DNA from: Luteibacter aegosomatis
Lineage (GTDB): Bacteria > Pseudomonadota > Gammaproteobacteria > Xanthomonadales > Rhodanobacteraceae
DNA length: 64,000 bases
Direction of reading: 5' to 3'
NCBI RefSeq assembly: GCF_023078455.1
Contig: NZ_CP095740.1
Coordinates: forward strand, 3,770,001 to 3,834,000
Part shown: positions 17,803 through 27,109 of the stretch, piece after piece
Layout of the letters: every line of letters begins with the position of its first letter
Position numbering within the stretch: the stretch's first letter is position 1
Notes under the pieces: generated by a model
The model's input: only the letters and a program-made list of their open reading frames with translations
What the model was told of the DNA's origin: nothing
Database searches by the model: none
Program-made: the position numbers and the translations under genes

Positions 17803-18635
17803 CGGCGCTTCCGCAACAGCTGACCGGGTATCTTCGCCAGGAAGTGCGCCCAGATGCCCGCGCCCACCGCGGCGCGAACCAGGGGATGCTTCGCGGCCGG
17901 ATCGTGCCGGCGGAACCACAGGTACATGCTGCGATGCTTGTGCCGGCTCACGAACACCGGACGACGACGGCTGGACACCCCCTTGCCGTGCAGCACGCGC
18001 ACGTCGCCCGCGAGGACCACGCGATAGCCCAGGTCACGCGCGCGGCGGCACAGATCCATGTCTTCGCAATGCAGGAAGAAGGTTTCGTCGAAACCGCCCA
18101 GGCGTTCGAACGCCGCGCGGGGCATCAGCACGATGGCGCCGGAGACGATCTCGACGTCCTCGGCACCCTCGGGCAAGGGGCCGGCGATATCGATGCCGCC
18201 GGCGCGGCCGAGCTTGGTGTTGATCGCGCGGCGCAGCAGCGGGTCGTAGCGTCGCGACGCGGGGTCGGGACGGCCGTTTTCGTCGACCACCACCGCACCC
18301 ACGATCGCCGTATGCAGGTCGAGGTGCGCGGCCATGCGCGAGACGGTGTCGGGGTCGATGAGGCAGTCGGGGTTGAGTACGAGCAGGCGTTCGCCGCGCG
18401 CCTGCGCGACGCCTCGGTTCACCGCCGGTCCGAAACCCAGGTTGGCGCGGTTGTAGATCACCCGCAGGCGATCGTCGCCGGCATGGGCGCGCTCGATCGA
18501 TTCGGGCACGCCATCGGACGAGCCGTTGTCGACGAGGATCACCTCCACCGGCACGTCGCTCGCGAGCGCGCGCGTCACGCACTCGCGAGTCAGCGGACCG
18601 CTGTTCGCGAGCACGACGACGATGCTGGTGAGCAT
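17799..18635 (-). CDS. Family 2 glycosyltransferase
   Basis: 278 residues, GT-A fold. Donor-binding motifs: VILVDNGSSDG near 33-43, NRANLGFGPAVNRG and LVLNPDCLIDPD (metal-binding acidic motif); the catalytic-region sequence FLHCEDMDLCRRARDLGYR is typical of rhamnosyl-type GT2 enzymes. No transmembrane segment. The start overlaps the purL stop by one base (TGATG), and the stop overlaps the EamA start. Probable role in surface polysaccharide or glycolipid assembly; no other polysaccharide genes are nearby. Confidence 0.9.
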   Translation of the reverse strand: MLTSIVVVLANSGPLTRECVTRALASDVPVEVILVDNGSSDGVPESIERAHAGDDRLRVIYNRANLGFGPAVNRGVAQARGERLLVLNPDCLIDPDTVSRMAAHLDLHTAIVGAVVVDENGRPDPASRRYDPLLRRAINTKLGRAGGIDIAGPLPEGAEDVEIVSGAIVLMPRAAFERLGGFDETFFLHCEDMDLCRRARDLGYRVVLAGDVRVLHGKGVSSRRRPVFVSRHKHRSMYLWFRRHDPAAKHPLVRAAVGAGIWAHFLAKIPGQLLRKRR

Positions 18636-21600
18636 CAGCCCACCCAGGCCCGGGCGTTACGGAAGATGCGCATCCACGGCGAGTCCTCGCCCCACTGCTC
18701 CGGATGCCAGCTCATCTGCGCGCTGCGGAACACGCGTTCCGGGTGCGGCATCATGATGGTCACGCGACCGTCGGCGGCGGTGAACGCCGCGAGGCCACCG
18801 GGCGACCCGTTGGGATTGAGCGGATAGTGCTCGGTCGGCTTGCCGCGGTTGTCCACGAACCGCGCCGCGCCATGGCTCTTCGACGGACTGCAGGCGTTGG
18901 GGAAATGCACGCGGCCTTCGCCATGCGCCACCACCACCGGAATGCGCGAGCCGGCCATGCCGCGGAAGAACACGCTGCCCGAATCGAGGATCTCGAGCGT
19001 GGCCAGGCGCGCTTCGTACTGCTCGGACTGGTTGCGCAGGAACTGCGGCCAGTGCTTCGCGTCGGGAATGATGTCCTTGAGCTGCGACAGCATCTGGCAG
19101 CCGTTGCACACGCCCAGGGCGAACTTGGAGCCGTCTTCGAAGAACCGCGCGAACTGCTCGCGCAACGCGTCGTTGTAGAGGATCGACGTGGCCCAGCCGC
19201 GACCCGCGCCGAGCACGTCGCCATAGGAGAACCCGCCGCAGGCGGCGAGGCCGAGGAAATCCTTCAGATGGTGACGCCCCGTGGCCAGGTCGGTCATGTG
19301 CACGTCCACCGCGTCGAAACCGGCACGCGTGAACGCGGCGGCCATCTCGACCTGGCCGTTGACGCCCTGCTCGCGAAGGATGGCGACGCGCGGGCGCGCA
19401 CCGGTGGCGATGTACGGCGCCGCGATGTCTTCGGCGACGTCGAACGTGACCTTCGGCGAGATGCCCGGGTCGGCGTCGTCCAGGCGCCATTCGCTTTCCT
19501 GGTCGGCGCTCGCCGGGTTGTCGCGCAGGCGCTGCATGGCGTGGCTGGTTTCGTTCCACGCGCGGAAGAGTTCGGTCCAGTTCCACTTGAACGGCGTCTC
19601 GCCGCCGAGGTGCAGCTTGATGCCGAGCTTTTCCTTCGGGCGGCCGACGTTGTGCGTCATGCCGGCGAGGTTGTGCTTGACCAGCAACTGCTCGAACGCT
19701 TCGCGGTTGGCCGAGGCCACCTGCACGACGGCGCCGAGCTCTTCGTTGAACAGCGCGCGCAACGTGGCGTCGGCCCAGCCGTCGAGGCGAAGCTCGAGGC
19801 CGCAATGGCCGGCGAAGGCCATTTCGAGCAACGTGACGATGGCACCGCCGTCGGAACGGTCGTGATAGGCGAGCAGCAGGCCGGCACGGTTGGCCTCCTG
19901 GATCAGCTCGAACATCGCGCGCAGGCGCTTGGGGTCGTCCAGATCGGGCGGCACGCCGCCGGCGCGGTTGAACACCTGGGTAAGCGCCGAACCGCCGAGG
20001 CGGTCACGGCCCGCGCCGAGGTCGATCAGCCACAGGTCCGTATCGCCACGATCGAGCCTGAGCTGCGGCGTGAGCGTGCGGCGCACGTCGTCGACGCGGG
20101 CGAACCCGGTGATGACGAGCGACACCGGCGACACGGTTTTCTGTTTCTTGCCGTCGTCATCGGTCCACACGGTCTGCATGGAAAGCGAGTCTTTGCCGAC
20201 GGGAATCGAGATATCCAGGCTCGGGCACAGCTCCATGCCCACGGCCTTCACCGCGTCGAACAGCGCGGCATCTTCGCCGGGATGGTTCACGGCGGCCATC
20301 CAGTTCGCGGACAGGCGTACCTCGTCGAGCTTGATGGACGCGGCGGCCATGTTGGTGAGCGCCTCGCCCACCGCCATGCGCGCGGCATCGGCGCTGGACA
20401 GCAGCGCGACCGGTGCCCGCTCGGCCATGGCCATGGCTTCGCCGACGTAGCCGTCGAAGTCGGTCATGGTCACGGCCACGTCGGCCACCGGCACCTGCCA
20501 CGGGCCGACCATCGGATCGCGATGGTTGAGGCCGCCGACGGTGCGGTCACCGATGGTGATCAGGAAGTTCTTGCTGCCGACCGCGGGCAGGCGCAGCACG
20601 CGCATCAGCGCTTCATCCATGCCGATGCCGGTGAGGTCGGCCACGAGGTCGACGCGCGGACGCACGCGCGCCGCGTCGCGATGCATGCGCGGCGGCTTGC
20701 CGAAGAGCACGTCCATGCCCAGGTCGATCACGGTGAGATCGCGACGCGGATCGCGCACGATCAGGCGCGCCTCTTCCGTCGCCTCGCCCACCACCGCGAA
20801 CGGGCAGCGCTCGCGTGCGCAGAACGACTCGAACAGCGCGAGGTCGTCGGCGCCGATGGCGAGCACGTAGCGTTCCTGGGATTCGTTGCTCCACACCTGC
20901 ATCGGCGAGAGCGTGGGATCGTCGCAAGGCACCTTCGAGAGGTCGATGACGCCGCCGACGCCCGCATCGTTGAGGATCTCGGGAATGGCGTTGGACAGGC
21001 CGCCCGCGCCCACGTCGTGGATGCTGACGATGGGATTGCGCTCGCCGCGCGACCAGCACGCGTCGATCACCTGCTGGCAACGGCGTTCCATCTCGGCGTT
21101 GTCACGCTGCACGGAGGCGAAATCCAGTTCCGCGCTCGACGTGCCCGAGGCCACCGACGAGGCGGCGCCGCCGCCCAGGCCGATGAGCATGGCCGGGCCG
21201 CCGAGCACGATCACCTTGTCGCCGGGGCTCACCTCGCGCTTCTGCACGTGCTGCTCGCGGATGGCGGCGAGGCCGCCGGCGATCATGATCGGCTTGTCGT
21301 AGCCGCGGCGAAGACCCTTCTCGCCGGTCTCCTGCTCGAACGTGCGGAAGTAGCCGCCCAGCGCGGGACGGCCGAATTCGTTGTTGAACGCTGCGGCACC
21401 GAGCGGGCCGTCGCGCATGATTTCGAACGCCGTGGCCATGCGCGGCGGCAGCGGACGTTCTTTCTCCCACGGACGCGGCAGGCCGGGAATGCGCAGGTGC
21501 GATACCGAGAAGCCGGTGAGGCCGGCCTTGGGCTTGCCGCCACGACCGGTCGCGCCCTCGTCGCGGATCTCGCCGCCGGCGCCGGTGGCGGCGCCCGGCC

Positions 21601-22498
21601 ACGGCGCGATGGCGGTGGGATGGTTGTGGGTCTCGACCTTGATCGCGTACGGCGCGGATTCCTTCACCGTGCGGAACACGCCGTCGTTCGGGTCGACGAA
21701 CAGGCGGCTGCCCTCGTAGCCCTCGATGACCGCGGCGTTGTCGTGGTAAGCCGACAGCGTGAACTTCGGCGAGGCCTTGTGCGTGTTCTTGATCATGCCG
21801 AACAGCGAGGCTTCCTGCGCCTGGCCGTCGAGCGTCCACGTGGCGTTGAACACCTTGTGGCGGCAATGCTCCGAGTTGGCCTGCGCGAACATCATCAGCT
21901 CGGCATCGGTGGGCGCGCGGCCCATCTCGGCGTAGCGCTCGGCGAGGTAGTCGATTTCGTCGTCGGCCAGGGCGAGGCCGAGGGTGCCGTTGGCCTCGGC
22001 CAGCGCGGCGCGCGCATCGCCATCGAGTTCGACGTGGCCCAGGGGACCGGGCTCACCGGCGAGGAACAGCCCGGCCGCGTCGGCGAGGCGGGTGAGCGGC
22101 GACTGCACCATGGGATCGCAGAACGCAGCCATGACCGAGGCGTATGCCGGGTGCGTGGCGGCCGGCAGGCCGCTGACGCGCCAGGCCATGCCGCGCTCGA
22201 CGCGACGCACGTCGAAACCGGCGCCGTGCAGGATGTCGGTGGCCTTGCTCGACCAGGGCGAAATGGTGCCCAGGCGCGGCACCACCCACAGGCTGGCGTC
22301 TTCGGGAGCGGCGTCCTTCGCCTCCAGCACGGCCAGGAGCCGCGCGCGGGCCTCGCCTTCCGGCGGCGAGGCGGCGTCCACGAAGTAGGCGAACCAGGCC
22401 GCCTGGACCCGCACGCCATGGTGCAAGGCTTCCAGGTGGGCGTTCAGTCGTTCGAGGCGAAACGGAGAAAGGGCGCTCTGCCCATCGATAGCGATCAT
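18635..22498 (-). CDS. purL: Phosphoribosylformylglycinamidine synthase, single chain
   Basis: 1287 residues, the large fused form of gammaproteobacteria. It converts FGAR, glutamine and ATP to FGAM in de novo purine synthesis. The N-terminal PurS-like part is followed by two AIR-synthase-type ATP-binding halves ([25 protein letters not shown] region; later GKDSLSMQT). The C-terminal glutaminase has nucleophile C1131 in GVCNGCQ and the His/Glu pair H1252/E1254 in MPHPERV, matching E. coli positions within a few residues. Lead gene of a leftward purL-GT2-EamA overlap group. Confidence 0.97.
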   Translation of the reverse strand: MIAIDGQSALSPFRLERLNAHLEALHHGVRVQAAWFAYFVDAASPPEGEARARLLAVLEAKDAAPEDASLWVVPRLGTISPWSSKATDILHGAGFDVRRVERGMAWRVSGLPAATHPAYASVMAAFCDPMVQSPLTRLADAAGLFLAGEPGPLGHVELDGDARAALAEANGTLGLALADDEIDYLAERYAEMGRAPTDAELMMFAQANSEHCRHKVFNATWTLDGQAQEASLFGMIKNTHKASPKFTLSAYHDNAAVIEGYEGSRLFVDPNDGVFRTVKESAPYAIKVETHNHPTAIAPWPGAATGAGGEIRDEGATGRGGKPKAGLTGFSVSHLRIPGLPRPWEKERPLPPRMATAFEIMRDGPLGAAAFNNEFGRPALGGYFRTFEQETGEKGLRRGYDKPIMIAGGLAAIREQHVQKREVSPGDKVIVLGGPAMLIGLGGGAASSVASGTSSAELDFASVQRDNAEMERRCQQVIDACWSRGERNPIVSIHDVGAGGLSNAIPEILNDAGVGGVIDLSKVPCDDPTLSPMQVWSNESQERYVLAIGADDLALFESFCARERCPFAVVGEATEEARLIVRDPRRDLTVIDLGMDVLFGKPPRMHRDAARVRPRVDLVADLTGIGMDEALMRVLRLPAVGSKNFLITIGDRTVGGLNHRDPMVGPWQVPVADVAVTMTDFDGYVGEAMAMAERAPVALLSSADAARMAVGEALTNMAAASIKLDEVRLSANWMAAVNHPGEDAALFDAVKAVGMELCPSLDISIPVGKDSLSMQTVWTDDDGKKQKTVSPVSLVITGFARVDDVRRTLTPQLRLDRGDTDLWLIDLGAGRDRLGGSALTQVFNRAGGVPPDLDDPKRLRAMFELIQEANRAGLLLAYHDRSDGGAIVTLLEMAFAGHCGLELRLDGWADATLRALFNEELGAVVQVASANREAFEQLLVKHNLAGMTHNVGRPKEKLGIKLHLGGETPFKWNWTELFRAWNETSHAMQRLRDNPASADQESEWRLDDADPGISPKVTFDVAEDIAAPYIATGARPRVAILREQGVNGQVEMAAAFTRAGFDAVDVHMTDLATGRHHLKDFLGLAACGGFSYGDVLGAGRGWATSILYNDALREQFARFFEDGSKFALGVCNGCQMLSQLKDIIPDAKHWPQFLRNQSEQYEARLATLEILDSGSVFFRGMAGSRIPVVVAHGEGRVHFPNACSPSKSHGAARFVDNRGKPTEHYPLNPNGSPGGLAAFTAADGRVTIMMPHPERVFRSAQMSWHPEQWGEDSPWMRIFRNARAWVG

Positions 22499-22561
22499 GC
22501 TGGGGGAAAAGGCGCAGGGAGAATTCGCCTATTCTACATGATGTTGCGGGGCAGCATGTTT

Positions 22562-22655
22562 GGGACGCCAAGCGTCCCGTCGCGGACAGGGTCCGCTCCC
22601 ACCCTCCGGTGGCGAGGTGTCCTACCGGAGGGTGGTAACGGACCCCTGCCCGCGA
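22562..22655. repeat. Palindromic repeat, family A, copy 2
   Basis: A small hairpin GGGACGC-caa-GCGTCCC (22562-22578) is followed by arms at 22580-22610 and 22624-22655 that are imperfect reverse complements. The left arm carries the same 19-base core, CAGGGTCCGCTCCCACCCT, as the copy at 3323. It lies between purL and dsbC. Confidence 0.8.
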
Positions 22656-22674
22656 TTCCTGAGCGCGAACGGCC

Positions 22675-23412
22675 TCAACCGCCCTTGGCGTCGAGCACCT
22701 TCAGCATCTGCGCCGGGGTGAGGTAGCCGCCGATCACGTCGCCCTTCTCGGTGACGATGGTCGGCGTGCCGTTCACGCCGAGCCGCTCGCCCAGCTCGAA
22801 TTCGTCCTTGACCGGATTGGTGCAGGAAGCCGGCTTCACGGCCGCGCCCTTCATGGCCTCGTTGAAGGCGTTCTTGCGGTCGGAGGCGCACCATACCGAC
22901 ACGGCCTTCGTATACGACGGCGTGTCGTTGCCGGACGTGGTCTTGACGCCCTCGCGTGGCCAGAACACGTATTCGACCGCGATGCCCTGCTTGTTGTACT
23001 CGTCGATGTGCGCGTGCAACTGGCGGCAGAAGCCGCAGTCGACGTCGGTGAACACGGTGACGGTGTGCTTGGGATTGGCCGGCGCATAAATGAGGCGCTG
23101 CGAGGCCGGTACCTTGGCCAGGGCTTCCTTGCGCGTGCCCGCCCACGCGGCGGCGCTCAGGTCGGTCTTGTCCTTGAGGTCGATGAGGTTGCCGTTGATC
23201 ATGTAACGGCCGTCGGCGCTCACGTAAACCATGCGGCCGGTGGCCACCACCTGGTAGAAGCCCGCCATCGGCGCGGGCGTGATGCTTTCGACCTTGATGC
23301 CGGGCGCCAGCGCCTCGACGGCCTCGCGGGCGGCCTTGCCGCCATCGTCGGCCGCGCAGGCGCTGACGGCGAACGTGCCCAGCATCAGCGCGGGGAGAAG
23401 TGTCTTGAACAT
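22675..23412 (-). CDS. dsbC: Thiol:disulfide interchange protein DsbC
   Basis: 245 residues from the ATG at 23410-23412, preceded by GGAG. A signal peptide ends near residue 20 (FAVSACA); the Cys there makes a lipoprotein conceivable. The N-terminal dimerisation domain (about 30-90) is followed by a thioredoxin fold with active site DVDCGFCRQL (CGFC at 126-129) and a cis-Pro loop VNGTPTIV. DsbC isomerises wrong disulfides in the periplasm. It lies downstream of xerD on the same strand, an arrangement also seen in enterobacteria. The four-cysteine proteins encoded at 24991-28102 could be clients (speculative). Confidence 0.93.
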   Translation of the reverse strand: MFKTLLPALMLGTFAVSACAADDGGKAAREAVEALAPGIKVESITPAPMAGFYQVVATGRMVYVSADGRYMINGNLIDLKDKTDLSAAAWAGTRKEALAKVPASQRLIYAPANPKHTVTVFTDVDCGFCRQLHAHIDEYNKQGIAVEYVFWPREGVKTTSGNDTPSYTKAVSVWCASDRKNAFNEAMKGAAVKPASCTNPVKDEFELGERLGVNGTPTIVTEKGDVIGGYLTPAQMLKVLDAKGG

Positions 23413-23509
23413 CGGTACGGCTCCATGTGTAACCGGGGGAAGGAGGGGGACGCGGCCCTGTTTGAACGCGCGCCGCGCCATCGGTTCCCCCGATTGTGGC
23501 ATGGAAGTC

Positions 23510-24433
23510 TCAGCCGCGAGGGTGATGCTGCGCGTGAAGGCGCTTGAGGCCCTCCTTCGCGACCAGCGTGTAGATCTGCGTCGTGCTGAGGGCGCTGTGA
23601 CCCAGCAGCATCTGCAACGCGCGCAGATCGGCGCCATGGTTGAGCAGGTGGGTGGCGAACGAATGCCTCAGCACGTGCGGCGATACGCGCTTGGCCGGGA
23701 TACCCACCTGCACGGCGTAGCGCTTGACCAGCGTCCAGAACATCTGCCGGGTCATCGCGTCGCCGCGACGGGAGAGGAACAGTGCCGCCGGCTGCCCATG
23801 CCCCTGGGCCAGTCCGGGTCGGGCCTCGCGCAGGTAAGTGTCGATATGGGCCAGTGCTTCCTCGCCCACCGGCACGAGGCGATCCTTGCCGCCCTTGCCG
23901 GTGACGCGCAACACGCCCTGGCGCGTATTCAGGCCGACGAGCGGCAACTCGACGAGTTCCGAAACGCGAAGGCCCGACGAGTACATCAATTCCAGCATCG
24001 CGCGGTCGCGCATGCCCAGGGCCGTGCCGGTATCCGGCGCGATGAGCAGGGCCTCGATCTCGCGTTCGGCGAGCGCCTTGGGCAAGCCGCGCGGCATGCG
24101 TGGACGCTGCATGAGCAGGGTGGGATCCTCGCGCCCGCCGTCGTCGCGGGCCAACTGCGCATAGAAGCGCCGGAAGGCCGATTGCCGACGCGCCATGCTG
24201 CGCACCGACACCGGCTGGCTGCCGTGGTAGGCGGAAAGGTCATCCCGCCCCGCGGTATCGAGCGTTCGGCCACGCGTGGCAAGCCAGCGCGCAAGTTGCT
24301 CCAGGTCGCGCCTGTATGCCTCGAGGGTACGCGCGGCAAGGCCATCCTCCGACCACACGCGCTCGATGAAGCGCTCGATCATGCGGCTGTCGGCAATGGA
24401 AAGTTCAGCGTGCGATGGGGATGCGTCGGACAT
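23510..24433 (-). CDS. xerD: Site-specific tyrosine recombinase XerD
   Basis: 307 residues from the ATG at 24431-24433. With XerC it resolves chromosome dimers at dif. The N-terminal SAM-like domain (about 15-100) is followed by the catalytic domain with all six residues: R156 (SSGLRVSEL), K180 (TGKGGKDR), H253 and R256 (SPHVLRHSFATHLL), H279 (LLGHS) and nucleophile Y288 (STTQIYT). It is the housekeeping enzyme rather than a phage integrase: the whole length aligns with XerD and dsbC follows. Divergent from the RDD gene, with 73 bases between starts. Confidence 0.95.
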   Translation of the reverse strand: MSDASPSHAELSIADSRMIERFIERVWSEDGLAARTLEAYRRDLEQLARWLATRGRTLDTAGRDDLSAYHGSQPVSVRSMARRQSAFRRFYAQLARDDGGREDPTLLMQRPRMPRGLPKALAEREIEALLIAPDTGTALGMRDRAMLELMYSSGLRVSELVELPLVGLNTRQGVLRVTGKGGKDRLVPVGEEALAHIDTYLREARPGLAQGHGQPAALFLSRRGDAMTRQMFWTLVKRYAVQVGIPAKRVSPHVLRHSFATHLLNHGADLRALQMLLGHSALSTTQIYTLVAKEGLKRLHAQHHPRG

Positions 24434-24506
24434 GGACGCGATGGTCGCATGACGGCCCTGCCGTCCAAAGCGGCCATAATGATGCGATGCCCACGGATGC
24501 CCACGC

Positions 24507-24998
24507 ATGAACGTAGCGACACCACCCGCCCCCGCCTGGCGCCGCTTCGCGGCCATCGTCTACGACCTGCTCGCGGTGGTTGCCATCGTCATGGTGGTGG
24601 GACTGATCGCCCAGGTGGTCACCGGTGGGCGCATCGCCGACGAAAAGGGCCATCTGCTGACCTGGTGGTACCAGCCGCTGCAAGGGCTGGTGGTGGGCGC
24701 GTATTTCTTCGTCTCGTGGACGCGCGGCGGGCAGACGCTGGGCATGCGACCTTGGCGCATCCGCGTGACCGACGCCGCCGGTCGCGCGGCCGGTTGGCGA
24801 CGCTTACTCATACGCCTCGTGGTGGCTGCCCTGCCCCTGCTCCTGCTGGCGCTCTACCCGCTGACCTCGTTGCGGGTCGCGCTGGCCGCGCCCCTCGGGG
24901 CTTGGGTATTGCTCTTGCTGCCCGTCCTCTTCGATCACCGGCGACGCGGCGTGCACGACATGCTCGCCGGCACCGAGATCCGTCGCCTGCCTACTTGA
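24507..24998 (+). CDS. RDD-family membrane protein
   Basis: 163 residues. Three to four hydrophobic segments: AAIVYDLLAVVAIVMVVGLIAQVV, GLVVGAYFFVSW, LLIRLVVAALPLLLLALYPL and AAPLGAWVLLLLPVLF. The RDD signature is partly present: R at 12-13 with YDLL in helix one, WTRGGQTLGMRPWRIRVTD, and the terminal DHRRRGVHDMLAGTEIRRLP typical of the family. Function of RDD proteins is mostly unknown; some are ion antiporters. The gene ends inside the 3' end of the convergent TonB-like gene (8-base overlap). Confidence 0.88.
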   Translation: MNVATPPAPAWRRFAAIVYDLLAVVAIVMVVGLIAQVVTGGRIADEKGHLLTWWYQPLQGLVVGAYFFVSWTRGGQTLGMRPWRIRVTDAAGRAAGWRRLLIRLVVAALPLLLLALYPLTSLRVALAAPLGAWVLLLLPVLFDHRRRGVHDMLAGTEIRRLPT

Positions 24999-26979
24999 AC
25001 TGATCGCTGGCGGGAACCCACGAGCCGCTGGCGGAAGGCGCGGCCTGCACGTCGATCTTGATCGACGGTGCGCAGGCGGCAGGCAAGGGCCCGCCGGCCA
25101 CGCGCGCGGTGGCGCAGAAAGCGGCGTTGTCGACCGCCACGGGGGCGGACGCCACGGTGGACGAGTCGGCCGGCGGCAGATCGGGCGCCAGGGGCTTGGA
25201 CGGCGCCATGGTCTGATTCTTCACCAGGTTGCTCGCGTTGGCGGCGTCGGGCTTCGGCGGCGGATCGCCGCCGCAGCCGAGCGTGAGCAGCGAAATGGCG
25301 TTCATCTTGCCGCCCGCGCTACCGGGGCCCGCCACGCAGTTCAGGCGAAGGCCGCGCGGCAACGGCACCGTGAAATGCGCCGTCGCCTTGTCCGTCGCCC
25401 GACGCACGGCCGTGTCCACCGAGGATTCGTTCTTCGGCGTCCAGTCCTTGTCGAAGCGCGTGGCCCGGTAGTCCACGTGCACGTGGGCGCCGGGATGCAG
25501 GGTGACGTCGCCGCGCGGTTTCAGTTCCGTGTAGGCACCGACCTGGCCGGTCTTGTCGCCCTGTCCACCCGCCACGCCATCGGAGCGATCCGACGTGCCG
25601 TTGGCACCGGTAAGGCGGTTGCTGTCTTCCACGCCGTTCGGCGCGCCCGGCTTGCCGCTTTCGGCACTGGCCCCGGGCGTATTCGAACCCGATGCCGAGG
25701 CGGTGGTCACGCCCGGAGCCGACGGAATGCTCGATCCGCTCGGTGATGGCGTGGATCGCTCGCCGGCCTTGCCCTGCTGGGTGGCAGCCTGCGCGGTGGA
25801 TTCGCCCGCCGCGTTCGCACCGGATGCCTCGCCGGGTGGCGAAGGGCTGGCATCGGCACCGGCGACCGGACGCTGGAGTTCGCCCGGCGTCACCGCCGGC
25901 GCCTGTACGACGGGGCGATCCGACGACGTGTCGGGTGCGCCGACGGTAGGCTTCGCGACCGCGTCGGGCAACGGCACGGCTTCGAGTTCGCTCTCCGTCT
26001 CGACGGCCGGCGCGCGGATCGCCTCGACGGCGACCTTCGGCGGCACAGGACGATCCACCGGCGCGACCTGCGGGGCGGGCGGCGCCGAGGGCTCCTGCGC
26101 GATGGCGGGCAACGGTGTGTCCTGCGGCGTGGGTGGCGCGGAGGATGCCTCCACCTCCGGACGCGGCACCGTGGCGAGTGTCATGGCCACGGTCGGAACG
26201 GGCGCCGTGCGATCGGAGGTGATCTGCGGCGTCTCGGGCGTCACCGCCATCTGCGATGCCGGCGTGGGGGGAATCGCCAACGAGGCCGGTGGCGGCATCG
26301 GCGCCGTGCCCTCGACTTGCGGCTTGCGCACGGGCTCGGGCTGGAAACGCGGCGGCACGACCTGCGGTTTCGGGGTATCGACCGCGAGGTCGGGCGGCGC
26401 CTGCGCGGGGATGGGCACCCGCTCCAGATCCGGCTGCCTGGGCGGCGCCTTCGGCGGCACGGGCGGCTTCTGCGCGACGGCTTCGACACTGGGCGGCGGG
26501 GCGGCGGGCTTGGGTGAGGGTTTCGTCCTGGACACGGGCGCGGCCGGCGTCGCCACGGCCGGACGGGCTTTCGCGGCGCTCGCGACGGCGGTCGCACGCG
26601 AACCGCTCGACGCCGAGCTGGCCTTGGAATGCTTCGTTTTCCACAGCGTCTGCACGACGGGCGCGCGCGATGGCGTGCCGCGCGCCGGCGGTTTGGGCGG
26701 TGGCGGCTTGTCGATCAGGCGCACCTGCAGCGCACTGGTGGACTCCGGCTCGGGCGGCGGCGGAGGCGGCACATACGCCGGACCGAGCACCATGGCGAAC
26801 AGGAAGAAGACGTGGATCAGGATCGTGCCGACCCATCCGGCGATGCGGCGTCCGCTGGCGCCCGGTTTCTGGCGAAGCGTCCGACGATAGACGAGCGCCT
26901 GCATGGCCGCCTCGCGCGGCGAGACGGGCAGCGATGTCGAGGCGATCGAGGGATCGCTGTCCGGGGGGAGCGTAGGCAT
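24991..26979 (-). CDS. TonB-like N-terminus, Pro-rich linker, four-Cys C-terminal domain (paralogue A)
   Basis: No family recognised. 662 residues from the ATG at 26977-26979; an in-frame ATG at 27036 would add 19. A short cytosolic segment leads to one membrane helix (about 47-66) containing H56 (TILIHVFFLF), then YVPPPPPPEPESTSALQVRLIDKPPPPKPP, which resembles the TonB/energy-transducer N-terminus. About 400 residues of Pro/Ala/Ser-rich linker follow. The last ~160 residues form a domain with TRFDKDW (507-513), C548, C569, MAPSKPLA (591-598), C622 and C636. The same elements occur in the neighbour at 27110. No canonical TonB C-terminal domain is present. Probably an inner-membrane protein spanning the periplasm, with two disulfides. 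Confidence 0.7.
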   Translation of the reverse strand: MPTLPPDSDPSIASTSLPVSPREAAMQALVYRRTLRQKPGASGRRIAGWVGTILIHVFFLFAMVLGPAYVPPPPPPEPESTSALQVRLIDKPPPPKPPARGTPSRAPVVQTLWKTKHSKASSASSGSRATAVASAAKARPAVATPAAPVSRTKPSPKPAAPPPSVEAVAQKPPVPPKAPPRQPDLERVPIPAQAPPDLAVDTPKPQVVPPRFQPEPVRKPQVEGTAPMPPPASLAIPPTPASQMAVTPETPQITSDRTAPVPTVAMTLATVPRPEVEASSAPPTPQDTPLPAIAQEPSAPPAPQVAPVDRPVPPKVAVEAIRAPAVETESELEAVPLPDAVAKPTVGAPDTSSDRPVVQAPAVTPGELQRPVAGADASPSPPGEASGANAAGESTAQAATQQGKAGERSTPSPSGSSIPSAPGVTTASASGSNTPGASAESGKPGAPNGVEDSNRLTGANGTSDRSDGVAGGQGDKTGQVGAYTELKPRGDVTLHPGAHVHVDYRATRFDKDWTPKNESSVDTAVRRATDKATAHFTVPLPRGLRLNCVAGPGSAGGKMNAISLLTLGCGGDPPPKPDAANASNLVKNQTMAPSKPLAPDLPPADSSTVASAPVAVDNAAFCATARVAGGPLPAACAPSIKIDVQAAPSASGSWVPASDQFK

Positions 26980-27046
26980 CGGCGGTAGTGTCCATGTTGG
27001 ACGCGCCGCAGACAATCGCGCGCTTCGCCGAGGCATCCCTACCGTC

Positions 27047-27066
27047 GCACCGGCACAGGCCGGTAC
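27047..27066. repeat. Hairpin repeat, family C, copy 3
   Basis: GCACCGGC-acag-GCCGGTAC with flanks CGTC and CTGC, nearly identical to the repeat at 16860-16886. It lies between the two TonB-like paralogues, possibly in the leader of the second. Confidence 0.65.
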
Positions 27067-27109
27067 CTGCCGCCGCGACGATGGTTCTCGCGCAGGCGTC
27101 CGTTCGGCC

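Noticed and set aside
18704..22726. A 1340-codon open frame opposite purL
   Set aside because: High-GC antisense shadow; the purL strand has all motifs and the opposite frame has none.
23510..24433. xerD as a mobile-element integrase
   Set aside because: Full-length housekeeping XerD next to dsbC, with no attachment site or mobile genes; the tRNA-Lys at 59571 has no adjacent integrase or duplicated end.
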